Positions 1 through 6,507 of a DNA stretch of 7,913 nt are shown piece after piece. Source of the stretch: Spirochaetales bacterium. GTDB lineage: Bacteria; Spirochaetota; Spirochaetia; Sphaerochaetales; Sphaerochaetaceae. The stretch's first letter is position 1. Every line of letters begins with the position of its first letter. Position numbers and translations under genes: made by a program. The DNA lies in assembly GCA_012519125.1 (NCBI GenBank), contig JAAYQY010000431.1, positions 1 through 7,913 on the forward strand, given 5' to 3'. Under the pieces are notes generated by a model. It worked only from the letters and a program-made list of their open reading frames with translations. It was not told the DNA's origin and did not search any database.

Positions 1-572
1 CCTTTCTGCACCAGAAGCAGCCCTTCCTCTACCGAATCAACAGGAATCAGGACCAATTCAGGATAGTCCTGGGCAATCCACTCCATAGCGCCATACCCCT
101 TCACTACCGCTATCTTTCTGTTCGCCAATTCTTGGAGGTTACCGATATACCCCACCTGGTTGCGTGCTATGATAGCCAAGGGAATGGTGAGGAAAGGCTC
201 GGTAAAAGCGAGGGATCGCATCCTTATGGGAGTGGGAGTTACCGAAGTGGTCATGTCGATTTCCCCTGCCAGCAACAGGTCATACCCTTCCTGCCAGCTC
301 ATCTTGGGAACAGGAACAAACTCCAATCCGGTAATTTCAGCAACAATATCCAAGTATTCTTTGGACATTCCGCTGGGGTTTTCTTGTTCATCAAAGTATT
401 CCAAGGGGGCCCAACCAGGATCGAAGAGCACCGAAAACTGGGTATGAGAGGAAAGGAAAGCGCGCTCTTCCTCTGTCAAGCTTGCAAGGAAACGATTTTG
501 GGCTTCACTGCTGCTGAGTGGGATGAGGAAGGTGACCAAAAGCAAGAAAATGCAGACAATCTTCTTTCTCAT
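1..572 (-). CDS. Exported substrate-binding (Venus-flytrap) sensor protein, 3' end missing
   Basis: I translated the minus strand from the ATG at 572-570; it stays open to the window edge (190 codons), so the C-terminus is cut off. Residues 1-24 form a signal peptide: a basic MRKK start, a hydrophobic core (IVCIFLLLVTFLIPL) and a likely cleavage after SEA. From about residue 30 it reads like a family 3 solute-binding domain (PF00497) of the type fused to sensor kinases and cyclases: LTEEERAFL, then GWAPLEYFDE, GEIDMTTSVTPTPIRMRSLAFTEPF, and NRKIAVVKGYGAMEWI followed by DSVEEGLLLV. Proteins with the 'LTEEERAFL' opening usually carry a membrane segment and a kinase, GGDEF or PAS output further on; here that part is unseen, so a plain ABC-transporter binding protein remains possible. 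The start overlaps the stop of the upstream PAS gene as ATGA, with AGGAG eight bases before it, implying coupled translation. Confidence 0.85.
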   Translation of the reverse strand, partial: MRKKIVCIFLLLVTFLIPLSSSEAQNRFLASLTEEERAFLSSHTQFSVLFDPGWAPLEYFDEQENPSGMSKEYLDIVAEITGLEFVPVPKMSWQEGYDLLLAGEIDMTTSVTPTPIRMRSLAFTEPFLTIPLAIIARNQVGYIGNLQELANRKIAVVKGYGAMEWIAQDYPELVLIPVDSVEEGLLLVQK

Positions 573-1963
573 AGCTCCAGCTCCTGAACCGACTCATACT
601 TCTGCGGTCTCTCCAACTCACCAAGCAAGAGGTTGACTTCCCGCTTGAGCTCCAGAATACGGTCTTCACGCTGGGTCATGAGGGCAAACCAGCGCTTCAG
701 TTCTTCGAGCTGTTGCCTGTTGTCACGCTCAATTTTCTTGCGCTCAGAAATGTCCTGACCTTGTGCAATGATTGCAAACCATGATGAGTCTTCTGAACCG
801 GAAACAGCAGCAGCGTTCCAGAGAACGGTACGGCTGGGTCCCTGAGCATTGGGTATCTCCATCTCTTTGTTGGCAAGTTCTTTGTTGACTTCAAGTTGCA
901 GAAATATTTCCTTGATGTCCTCTTCCGGAACAAAGGAGAATATGGCTTCCAGTTGTTTTCCCACAACCTCTTCGAGTGGCAGTTGCAAGAGATCAGCAAA
1001 GGCCTTGTTGGATTCAGTGATGCTATAGGACCTATCCCAGACAAGTATCGGAGCATTGGCATGACTGATCAGGGCTGCAAGGTAATCATGAGCTTTTCGC
1101 AGTTCAACCTCAAACTCCTTTTGCTTGGTAATCAGCTCTGTGTAGATGATGATTCCGCCTACCTCCCCTGATTCTTCGTACCAAGGACGGCACTCCCAAC
1201 GAGTATATTCGGTTTTTCCTTCTGCTTTTTCATAGGCATCATCATCGGCACTGATCACTTCTCCTGCCAAAGCGCGCTGGTGCACTTCCCTCCATTTCTC
1301 GGGAAGATCGGGAATCACCTCATAGTGATGCTTTCCAATGATGGCTTTCCCATCCGGGATATGGTACTCATCCAGATACTTCTGGCTTACATAGAGATAC
1401 CGCAAATTCTTGTCATGAATAGCGATTGCAGAACGGGTATGCTCAATGACGTAGCGCAGCAGATCAGTGGAATGCCTCAGGGCAGACTCTGCCTTGCGTC
1501 GCTTGCTGATATCGCGATAGAAACAGATGTAAGCAAGAGGGTGAGCATGAACTGCAATGATTGATACTTCCAGCGAGAGAAGGTTTCCCTCATGGGTACG
1601 GTGGGTAGTCTCAAAGATTTCTGCTTTCTCGTAGGCTATCTGCTGGAGGCGCTGATCAAAATCCTCCCCCTCAGCAAGGACAACAATCTCTTTGAACTGT
1701 CTTCCTACCAACTGCTTCCTGGTATAGCCGGTCATCTGCAGATATGCGTCATTCACTTCAACAATCTTAGCTTGCTCGTCCATCCCTACATACCCTTCAG
1801 GCATGAGCCGAAGCAAGGTATTCGCCTCGGTTGCGGTGGGTTTGCATGTGTGAGCTTTGCGTTGGGCGTGAAGAAGGAAGGAAGCAAAAACACAGAAACC
1901 TGTGCTCAATGCCAGCAAGAGGAGAACTCCGTAGGTTGAAAGTGCAATAAGCACCAAGAGCAC
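569..1963 (-). CDS. Membrane-anchored triple-PAS sensor protein without output domain
   Basis: A 464-residue protein starting at GTG (1963-1961), eight bases after a strong AAGGAG. Residues 2-31 are one hydrophobic helix, giving a membrane anchor with the rest in the cytoplasm. Three PAS domains follow: about 45-160 (GYVGMDEQAKIVEVNDAYL, ending FYRDISKRRKAE), about 165-282 (AIAIHDKNLRYLYVS, PEKWREVHQRALAGE, ending IIIYTELI) and about 292-410 (PILVWDRSYSITESNKAF, ending GQDISERKK). The tail (405-456) is a predicted coiled coil with the segment REDRILELKREVNLLLGEL, which I associate with PAS sensor proteins. I see no histidine-kinase H-box or ATPase, no GGDEF, EAL or methyl-accepting region, so it must pass its signal to a partner. 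The 4-bp overlap with the flytrap gene makes that protein the obvious candidate. Ligand or cofactor (haem, flavin or none) cannot be read from the sequence. Confidence 0.9.
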   Translation of the reverse strand: MLLVLIALSTYGVLLLLALSTGFCVFASFLLHAQRKAHTCKPTATEANTLLRLMPEGYVGMDEQAKIVEVNDAYLQMTGYTRKQLVGRQFKEIVVLAEGEDFDQRLQQIAYEKAEIFETTHRTHEGNLLSLEVSIIAVHAHPLAYICFYRDISKRRKAESALRHSTDLLRYVIEHTRSAIAIHDKNLRYLYVSQKYLDEYHIPDGKAIIGKHHYEVIPDLPEKWREVHQRALAGEVISADDDAYEKAEGKTEYTRWECRPWYEESGEVGGIIIYTELITKQKEFEVELRKAHDYLAALISHANAPILVWDRSYSITESNKAFADLLQLPLEEVVGKQLEAIFSFVPEEDIKEIFLQLEVNKELANKEMEIPNAQGPSRTVLWNAAAVSGSEDSSWFAIIAQGQDISERKKIERDNRQQLEELKRWFALMTQREDRILELKREVNLLLGELERPQKYESVQELEL

Positions 1964-1971
1964 GCTTTACT

Positions 1972-1977
1972 CTCCTT
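1972..1977 (-). promoter_or_regulatory. Ribosome binding site fixing a GTG start for the PAS gene
   Basis: AAGGAG on the minus strand lies eight bases before the GTG at 1963-1961. It supports the rare start codon and keeps the full membrane helix in the protein. Confidence 0.7.
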
Positions 1978-2047
1978 GGAAGCCAGGAAGTATCTATACG
2001 TCACCCTACCATAGCTTCATGAATCCTTCCAGCGCAAACGGTGCCGA

Positions 2048-2827
2048 TCAGAGCGAAAGTATGGCTGAAATGGTTTCCACCAAGTCGTGGCAGAGTTCAA
2101 ACTGATGGGCTTTCACGCCATCGTGAGCGTCTCCCATGAGGTATCCCTTGCCTGCAGCGCGAAGCATGGGAAGATCGTTTTCCTCATCTCCAAAGGCAAA
2201 GGTGTGCTCACGATCGATGCCAAAGTACTCGCGAATGGAAACAAGAGAGTCACCTTTGCTGGTGGGACAGATATCAAATATGTCCGGTCCTGTAGTGACC
2301 ACATGATAGGAGTCTCCCCAGAGGGTTCTGGCCTGTGCCACAAGCCCGTCTTTCTCCCCCAATACCACTGCAGTTATCTGCAACACTTGGTCATCCACTT
2401 CTTCAAAGGATGAGAACCACTTGGTATACCCTTTCGCCAAATATACTTTTGCACGTTGGGTCTCTTGGGAAGCAAGAGGAAGATGCATTGCCTTATCCCC
2501 GCTGAGCAGGGGAATTGCCTTCCAGTTTTGAAGCGTTTCGGTAATGGTTCTGGCCGTCAGGGAGTCGATGCCATGATTGGGAATCAGGTGTTCCTGCTTA
2601 TAGAGAATCTTGCAGCCATTGGAAGCAGAGAAGACCACCAGGTCCTGCACTTCCTCAAAGAGGGGAAGCAAGGAGCGATGGAACCGTCCGCTTGAGATGC
2701 AAAAGAGGTATCCCATCTCATGTGCTTTGCGAACGAGAGAGAAAAAGGCAGGGGAAACCTCTCGCTGCCCACGGGGAAGAATGGTCCCATCCACATCACA
2801 GAAGAACATGCCCTTGTATGCCTGCAC
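2048..2827 (-). CDS. Cof-type HAD-IIB family phosphatase
   Basis: A haloacid-dehalogenase-superfamily hydrolase, expected to remove phosphate from a small metabolite such as a sugar phosphate or nucleotide, in the cytoplasm with Mg2+. From the GTG at 2827 it has 259 residues. All four motifs are present: motif I DVDGT (11-15), motif II SSGR (45-48), motif III Lys (about 191, in TSKGDSL) and motif IV GDEEND (213-218). The segment between motifs II and III fits a C2 cap, and SASNG near residue 67-71 is typical of the Cof/YwpJ group. An ATG at 2899 in the same frame would add 24 hydrophobic residues, but it sits inside the catalase terminator stem and upstream of the candidate promoter, so I reject it. 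The GTG has GGAGGG five bases ahead; the ATG at 2809 is a second option with a poorer site. Substrate unknown. Confidence 0.88.
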   Translation of the reverse strand: MQAYKGMFFCDVDGTILPRGQREVSPAFFSLVRKAHEMGYLFCISSGRFHRSLLPLFEEVQDLVVFSASNGCKILYKQEHLIPNHGIDSLTARTITETLQNWKAIPLLSGDKAMHLPLASQETQRAKVYLAKGYTKWFSSFEEVDDQVLQITAVVLGEKDGLVAQARTLWGDSYHVVTTGPDIFDICPTSKGDSLVSIREYFGIDREHTFAFGDEENDLPMLRAAGKGYLMGDAHDGVKAHQFELCHDLVETISAILSL

Positions 2828-2832
2828 AGCTA

Positions 2833-2838
2833 CCCTCC
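2833..2838 (-). promoter_or_regulatory. Ribosome binding site deciding the HAD gene start
   Basis: GGAGGG on the minus strand is five bases before the GTG at 2827-2825. The upstream ATG (2899) has no comparable site. Confidence 0.6.
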
Positions 2839-2852
2839 ACAGGTTTTGGACC

Positions 2853-2881
2853 AGTATGACGAATAGAGTCAGAAAGCTCAA
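2853..2881 (-). promoter_or_regulatory. Candidate sigma-70-type promoter for the HAD gene
   Basis: Minus strand: TTGAGC (2881-2876), a 17-base spacer, then CATACT (2858-2853); each hexamer matches four of six consensus bases. Predicted transcription start is near 2846, giving a leader of about 19 bases that carries the GGAGGG site. It lies just after the catalase terminator, as expected for an independent unit. Confidence 0.45.
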
Positions 2882-2887
2882 GCGCAG

Positions 2888-2926
2888 AAAAATACCCATC
2901 CGACAGGGATGCTGCCTGGGATGGGT
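2888..2926 (-). terminator. Rho-independent terminator of the catalase gene
   Basis: Reading the minus strand, ACCCATCC (2926-2919) pairs perfectly with GGATGGGT (2901-2894). CAGG and CCTG inside the loop extend the hairpin after a two-base bulge, and ATTTTTC follows at once (T-run 2892-2888). It begins 23 bases past the catalase stop. Confidence 0.85.
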
Positions 2927-2948
2927 AATGGACGGTAACGAGAGAGTA

Positions 2949-4457
2949 TCAGCCTCTTGCCCCGTAGGTATCCTGCATATCTACATCAGCAATCGGAATT
3001 CCCAAGGCCTTGGCCACTCCTTCCCCATACGCCTTGTCGGCAAGATAGCAGTGCCTGATATGCCGCTTCTGCACCAAGACAGTAGTTCCCTGCATGTTGC
3101 GGGCGGTGTTCTCAAACAAACGCTGTTTCTCATCAGCTTTCATCAAGCCAAAAAGCTTGCCAACCTGCTCATAGTAGTGGTCGTCATCCTCGCGATAGTC
3201 GTAATGATCCACCGGACCCTGCCCATCGTAGGGAGGCTCCGTCAACGCATTCTGGTCCTTCCACATCCCATAGGAGTTTGGATTATAGTGGACGCTGCCA
3301 CCATAGTTGCCGTCCATACGCATCGCACCATCACGGTGGAAGTGATTTGTCTCCACCTTGCTTCGGTTTACAGGAATCTGGTAATGGTTCACTCCCAAGC
3401 GGTAGCGCTGGGCATCGCCGTAGGAGAAGAGCCTGCCTTGCAGCATACGATCCGGCGAATACCCTATTCCAGGTACGATGTTTGCAGGATTGAAGGCTGC
3501 TTGCTCAACATCCTGGAAGTAGTTGTCCGGGTTTCGGTTCAATTCGAAGTAGCCTACCTCATGCAGGGGGTACTGGCTATGATACCAGACCTTGGTCAGG
3601 TCGAAAGGATTGTCAGGATGCTTCTTGGCCTGATCTTCGGTCATGATCTGCACATACATCGTCCAGCGAGGGAAGTCCCTCTTCTCGATCGATTCAAAGA
3701 GATCTCGCTGGTGACTCTCCCTGTCATTGGAAACAATCGCTGCGGCCTCTTCATCAGTAAGATACTCAATGCCTTGTTGTGTCTTGAACGTGAATTTGAC
3801 CCAGCACCGTTTGTTCTCGGCATTGAGGAAGGAGTACGTATGAGACCCATACCCATTCATGTGCCGGTAGGTCTTGGCAATACCACGGTCTCCCATGGTG
3901 ATGGTCACCTGATGCAAGGCCTCAGGAAGGTTCGACCAGAAATCCCAGTTGTTCTGGGCCGAGCGCATATTGGTCCTGGGGTCACGCTTCACCGCATGAT
4001 TGAGGTCGGGGAAGAGCATCGGGTCACGGAAGAAGAAGACGGGGGTGTTGTTGCCTACAAGATCCCAGTTGCCTTCATCGGTATAGAACTTCATGGCAAA
4101 GCCGCGGATATCACGTTCTGCATCTGCTGCTCCCCGCTCTCCTGCCACTGTTGAGAAACGGACAAACATCTCTGTTTTCTTTCCCACCTTCGAAAAGAGC
4201 GAAGCTTTGGTCCACTTGGTGATGTCATGGGTTACGGTGAAGGTACCAAACGCTCCACTGCCTTTCGCATGCATGCGACGCTCGGGAATGACCTCTCGGT
4301 CGAAATGCGCCATTTTCTCCAAATACCAAGTATCCTGAAGCGTTACAGGCCCCCGCTTGCCTGCAGTCTGAATATTCTCGTTCTGGGCAATGGGTCGTCC
4401 ACTGATTGAAGTCAATGGTTTCTTCTTTGTCTCATCTCGTCCATCTCTGTCTGCCAT
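2949..4457 (-). CDS. katA: Monofunctional haem catalase (small-subunit, clade 3 type)
   Basis: Catalase breaks down hydrogen peroxide to water and oxygen in the cytoplasm as a haem-containing tetramer. The chosen ATG at 4457 gives 502 residues, close to the usual length of small-subunit enzymes, and has AAGGAGG five bases upstream; a longer frame to 4517 has no such site and covers the promoter. Residues visible in the 502 numbering: catalytic His63 within [14 protein letters not shown], the essential Asn in [11 protein letters not shown] (136-137), and the proximal haem Tyr346 in [14 protein letters not shown]. The N-terminal [18 protein letters not shown], the [12 protein letters not shown] strand and the [10 protein letters not shown] segment (371-380) are standard. 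No large C-terminal flavodoxin-like domain is present, which excludes the clade 2 type. It forms a single-gene unit with its own promoter and terminator. The symbol katA is used in the family sense only. Confidence 0.97.
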   Translation of the reverse strand: MADRDGRDETKKKPLTSISGRPIAQNENIQTAGKRGPVTLQDTWYLEKMAHFDREVIPERRMHAKGSGAFGTFTVTHDITKWTKASLFSKVGKKTEMFVRFSTVAGERGAADAERDIRGFAMKFYTDEGNWDLVGNNTPVFFFRDPMLFPDLNHAVKRDPRTNMRSAQNNWDFWSNLPEALHQVTITMGDRGIAKTYRHMNGYGSHTYSFLNAENKRCWVKFTFKTQQGIEYLTDEEAAAIVSNDRESHQRDLFESIEKRDFPRWTMYVQIMTEDQAKKHPDNPFDLTKVWYHSQYPLHEVGYFELNRNPDNYFQDVEQAAFNPANIVPGIGYSPDRMLQGRLFSYGDAQRYRLGVNHYQIPVNRSKVETNHFHRDGAMRMDGNYGGSVHYNPNSYGMWKDQNALTEPPYDGQGPVDHYDYREDDDHYYEQVGKLFGLMKADEKQRLFENTARNMQGTTVLVQKRHIRHCYLADKAYGEGVAKALGIPIADVDMQDTYGARG

Positions 4458-4462
4458 AGGGC

Positions 4463-4469
4463 CCTCCTT
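4463..4469 (-). promoter_or_regulatory. Ribosome binding site fixing the catalase start
   Basis: AAGGAGG on the minus strand, five bases before the ATG at 4457-4455. It settles the start against the 20-residue longer reading frame. Confidence 0.8.
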
Positions 4470-4488
4470 GTTGATTTGCGTATATCTT

Positions 4489-4517
4489 AGTATCGCATGC
4501 ATCTCTTCCAAATACAA
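4489..4517 (-). promoter_or_regulatory. Candidate catalase promoter
   Basis: Minus strand: TTGTAT (4517-4512), 17 bases, GATACT (4494-4489). Matches to consensus are moderate (three and four of six). Predicted start near 4482, leader about 25 bases with the AAGGAGG site. An alternative -10 (GATATA, a few bases downstream) cannot be excluded. Confidence 0.4.
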
Positions 4518-4534
4518 AGAGTTTCACCTATTAT

Positions 4535-4549
4535 TGAGAATTAATCTTA
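4535..4549. promoter_or_regulatory. Possible Fur/PerR-like operator upstream of catalase
   Basis: TGAGAAT-T-AATCTTA is a 7-1-7 imperfect inverted repeat (five of seven positions pair) resembling the 7-1-7 layout of Fur-family sites. It lies about 18 bases upstream of the catalase -35 hexamer, inside an AT-rich patch between the two divergent genes. A PerR-type peroxide regulator would make sense for catalase, but the match is weak. Confidence 0.25.
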
Positions 4550-4550
4550 C

Positions 4551-4564
4551 TAGGAGCTCTCCTA
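4551..4564. repeat. Short perfect inverted repeat in the divergent intergenic region
   Basis: TAGGAG-CT-CTCCTA is a perfect 6-2-6 dyad. It ends 9 bases before the candidate -35 of the cyclase gene and could be an operator. The two-base centre makes it a poor RNA hairpin. Confidence 0.4.
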
Positions 4565-4573
4565 TGGGATATC

Positions 4574-4602
4574 TTGGAACATCCCCTCTGCCGTGCTACA
4601 CT
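4574..4602 (+). promoter_or_regulatory. Candidate promoter of the diguanylate cyclase gene
   Basis: TTGGAA (4574-4579), 17 bases, TACACT (4597-4602); each hexamer matches four of six consensus bases. The predicted start near 4609 leaves a leader of about 14 bases with GAGG before the ATG at 4623. This argues against the upstream in-frame GTG at 4593. Confidence 0.45.
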
Positions 4603-4622
4603 ACATCCATCTGAGGTTGTTC

Positions 4623-5648
4623 ATGGATGAGACGCGCACCGACCTACGCATAAGACTTTTGCGACTGATGCACCCAATGATGCTCATCATGATTGCGGTT
4701 GCATTCGTCCTTTCGCTGGCCCCTCTCTCCTTTCCTTCACCCGACAGGTTTGCCTACCTTCTGCTATTGGGAGCTCTGCTTATCATGCTGATCTCAGCGA
4801 TGATTGCCCAACACAAAAACCGATATTTGCTCTCCGCCTACCTGACGGTGGCTCTTGCCTTGACTGGAACGTGGCCCTCCATCCTGATCAATCTTCATGC
4901 AGGCATTGTAGACTTCTTCCCCCTTTGCTATGTGACCATCACCATCATACTCTCCAGCCTCTTTCTCCCCTCTCTTGTCACCATTGTGCTTGCCGTCATC
5001 CAATTCACCCTGCTGGCTGTATTGGTTGCCTCATCTGCAACGTTGCAACTCCAGAATTGGCCCAGTTTCTTTTTCTTCGTCCTCCTTGTTTCCCTCTTGA
5101 GCATGATCGCAAACTACCTGATCAAAACCCAGATGCGTCAGCTCAATGAAAGTGCCATACGAGACCACCTCACCGGACTTTTCAACCGCCGGTACTTTGA
5201 GGAGACCCTCTCAAACAAACTCACGAGGAATCAAAGTGATCGCTCACCTTGGGGCATCATTCTCTTGGACATCGACCACTTCAAGGGTTTCAACGACCAG
5301 AACGGCCATGATGCGGGAGACTTTGTGCTGGCCAAGCTTGCTCACATGATGCTCGCCTACTTCAATCTCTCTTCGACCATCTGCCGCTACGGAGGAGATG
5401 AGTTTGCCATCCTGCTCCCCCACTTGGAGCAGAAAAAGCTGGACGAAATCTGCCAAGAACTTGTTGAGCAGGTGCATAGCCTTACGCTTTTGCATGCAGG
5501 GAAAGACTTGGGACCCATGTCCATCAGTGTCGGGTATGCCTGCTACACTGCACAGCTCAACTCAGTCGAGTTATTTGTCAAACAGGCCGATGCCTACCTC
5601 TACCAAGCCAAGCAGCAGGGAAGGAACCGGGCAGTAGGTTCCTCTTGA
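4623..5648 (+). CDS. Membrane-bound GGDEF diguanylate cyclase
   Basis: Expected to make cyclic di-GMP from two GTP at the inner membrane. The ATG at 4623 gives 341 residues and has GAGG six bases upstream. Six hydrophobic segments (about 16-37, 43-63, 68-89, 98-117, 118-138, 146-167) form an N-terminal membrane module of unknown signal specificity; I could not match it to a named MASE domain. The linker leads into the GGDEF domain (about 175-338): DHLTGLFNRRYF at 181-192, LLDIDHFKGFND with metal-ligand Asp216, the intact active-site loop RYGGDEF (GGDEF at 257-261), SISVGYA (300-306) and the closing ADAYLYQAKQQGRNR. The residues before GGDEF are NLSS-TICRY, so the RxxD product-inhibition site is absent. 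No EAL domain is present. It is probably an active cyclase with no I-site feedback. Confidence 0.93.
   Translation: MDETRTDLRIRLLRLMHPMMLIMIAVAFVLSLAPLSFPSPDRFAYLLLLGALLIMLISAMIAQHKNRYLLSAYLTVALALTGTWPSILINLHAGIVDFFPLCYVTITIILSSLFLPSLVTIVLAVIQFTLLAVLVASSATLQLQNWPSFFFFVLLVSLLSMIANYLIKTQMRQLNESAIRDHLTGLFNRRYFEETLSNKLTRNQSDRSPWGIILLDIDHFKGFNDQNGHDAGDFVLAKLAHMMLAYFNLSSTICRYGGDEFAILLPHLEQKKLDEICQELVEQVHSLTLLHAGKDLGPMSISVGYACYTAQLNSVELFVKQADAYLYQAKQQGRNRAVGSS
5622..5643. repeat. Inverted repeat at the end of the cyclase gene and upstream of DUF72
   Basis: AGGAACC (5622-5628), eight bases, GGTTCCT (5637-5643): a perfect 7-8-7 dyad covering the last codons of the cyclase. It ends one base before the candidate -35 of the next gene. 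It could be a regulator site or a weak hairpin; no T-run follows, so it is a poor terminator. Part of the left arm encodes the conserved GRNR of GGDEF proteins, so chance is possible. Confidence 0.45.
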
Positions 5649-5673
5649 TTACTTAACATTTATATAGTATATC
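5645..5673 (+). promoter_or_regulatory. Candidate promoter of the DUF72-polymerase unit
   Basis: TTGATT (5645-5650, overlapping the cyclase stop codon), 17 bases, TATATC (5668-5673), in a strikingly AT-rich stretch. Six or seven bases on is the ATG at 5680, so the transcript may be nearly leaderless. TATAGT at 5663-5668 is an alternative -10 but has no good -35. Confidence 0.4.
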
Positions 5674-5679
5674 TGAGGT

Positions 5680-6507
5680 ATGAGTACGATATTGATCGGC
5701 ACATCAGGCTACAGCTATACGGAATGGGTCGGTCCGGTATATCCCCAAGGGACCAAGAGCGAGGAGTACCTTGCCCACTATGCACAGCACTTTCCCACCG
5801 TCGAACTGAACTTCAGCTACTATCGCATGCCTGAGGCAACCCAGCTTGCGCTGATGCATCAGAGCGCCCCTTCCCTGCTCTTCTCCATCAAGGCCCACCA
5901 AAGCCTTACCCATACCATTGAACCAGAACACTGGAGGGAGCAAGCCACACTCTTTCGCCGCTCGCTTGAGCCTTTGCTTGCAGCCACAGTGCTGGAAGCA
6001 GTGCTTCTGCAGTTTCCCTCATCCTTCCACTATGAACCGGAGAGAAGACGGTACCTCGACTCCCTGTTACGGGTGCTCTCTCCTCTTCCGCTGGTGGTGG
6101 AGTTCCGCAATGGCAATTGGTACAACAACAGGACCCTCGATTCGCTCAGGGAGCGCAAGGTGGCCTTTGCTTCCCTCGACCTTCCTTCGGTCAGTGGGAA
6201 CCCTCCGGTCATGGATGTCCTGACCGCACCCCTTGCCTACCTGAGACTCCATGGGAGAAACAAGGAAACATGGTGGGGCTCCGATGCGGCAAGCCGGTAC
6301 GACTATCTGTACAGTGACAAGGAACTGGCAGCGCTCTTGGAGAGGATACGCTCCCTTGCGGTGGGAGCCGATACCGTCTTGGTCTATTTCAACAACCATC
6401 GCAGAGCCCAAGCAGTCATCAACGCCCGAAGGCTGAGTCAGCTGCTTGCCCAGGACAAGGGGGGTGCATGCAAAACGACCGTGCAAGCATCATCCATCTC
6501 AATGTGA
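5680..6507 (+). CDS. DUF72 (YecE-like) family protein
   Basis: A 275-residue protein of the DUF72 family (PF01904), which adopts a TIM-barrel fold; its biochemical role is not established. Family signatures run in order: IGTSGYSYTEWVGPVYP (6-22), FPTVELNFSYYRMP (38-51), FSIKAHQSLTH (68-78), LLQFPSSFHY (109-118), VVEFRNGNWY (138-147), YLRLHGR (187-193) and the C-terminal VYFNNHRRAQAVINARRL. Length is normal. The start follows from the family, since the barrel begins at IGTSG; the only SD-like element, GAGG, ends one base before the ATG, too close to work normally. The last 40 bases overlap the next gene, so the C-terminal residues after about 260 share DNA with the Y-family protein. Its position at the head of a polymerase cassette suggests, but does not show, a role in DNA metabolism. 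Confidence 0.92.
   Translation: MSTILIGTSGYSYTEWVGPVYPQGTKSEEYLAHYAQHFPTVELNFSYYRMPEATQLALMHQSAPSLLFSIKAHQSLTHTIEPEHWREQATLFRRSLEPLLAATVLEAVLLQFPSSFHYEPERRRYLDSLLRVLSPLPLVVEFRNGNWYNNRTLDSLRERKVAFASLDLPSVSGNPPVMDVLTAPLAYLRLHGRNKETWWGSDAASRYDYLYSDKELAALLERIRSLAVGADTVLVYFNNHRRAQAVINARRLSQLLAQDKGGACKTTVQASSISM

Noticed and set aside
132..587. A 151-residue plus-strand frame over the flytrap gene.
   Set aside because: The minus strand encodes a signal peptide and solute-binding domain over the same DNA; the plus-strand product shows no family resemblance.
1964..2047. A promoter or terminator in the 84-bp gap between the HAD and PAS genes.
   Set aside because: TATAGA (1998-1993) and GATACT (1994-1989) look like -10 elements, but no acceptable -35 lies at the right distance, and no hairpin with a T-run is present.
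2610..4154. A 514-residue plus-strand frame opposite the HAD and catalase genes.
   Set aside because: It lies antisense to two well-recognised genes, has no recognisable domain or ribosome site, and its length follows from the catalase codon pattern.
4267..4280. A run of overlapping GCATGC palindromes (CGCATGCATGCG) within catalase.
   Set aside because: It encodes conserved residues around the catalytic His (RMHAKG region) and is explained by coding sequence.
4458..4517. A 20-residue N-terminal extension of catalase (start at 4517).
   Set aside because: It covers the candidate promoter and the AAGGAGG site of the ATG at 4457, and catalases of this type start near the chosen Met.
4593..4622. 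An upstream GTG start that adds ten residues to the cyclase.
   Set aside because: It overlaps the candidate -10 hexamer and lacks a ribosome site; the ATG at 4623 has GAGG at good spacing.
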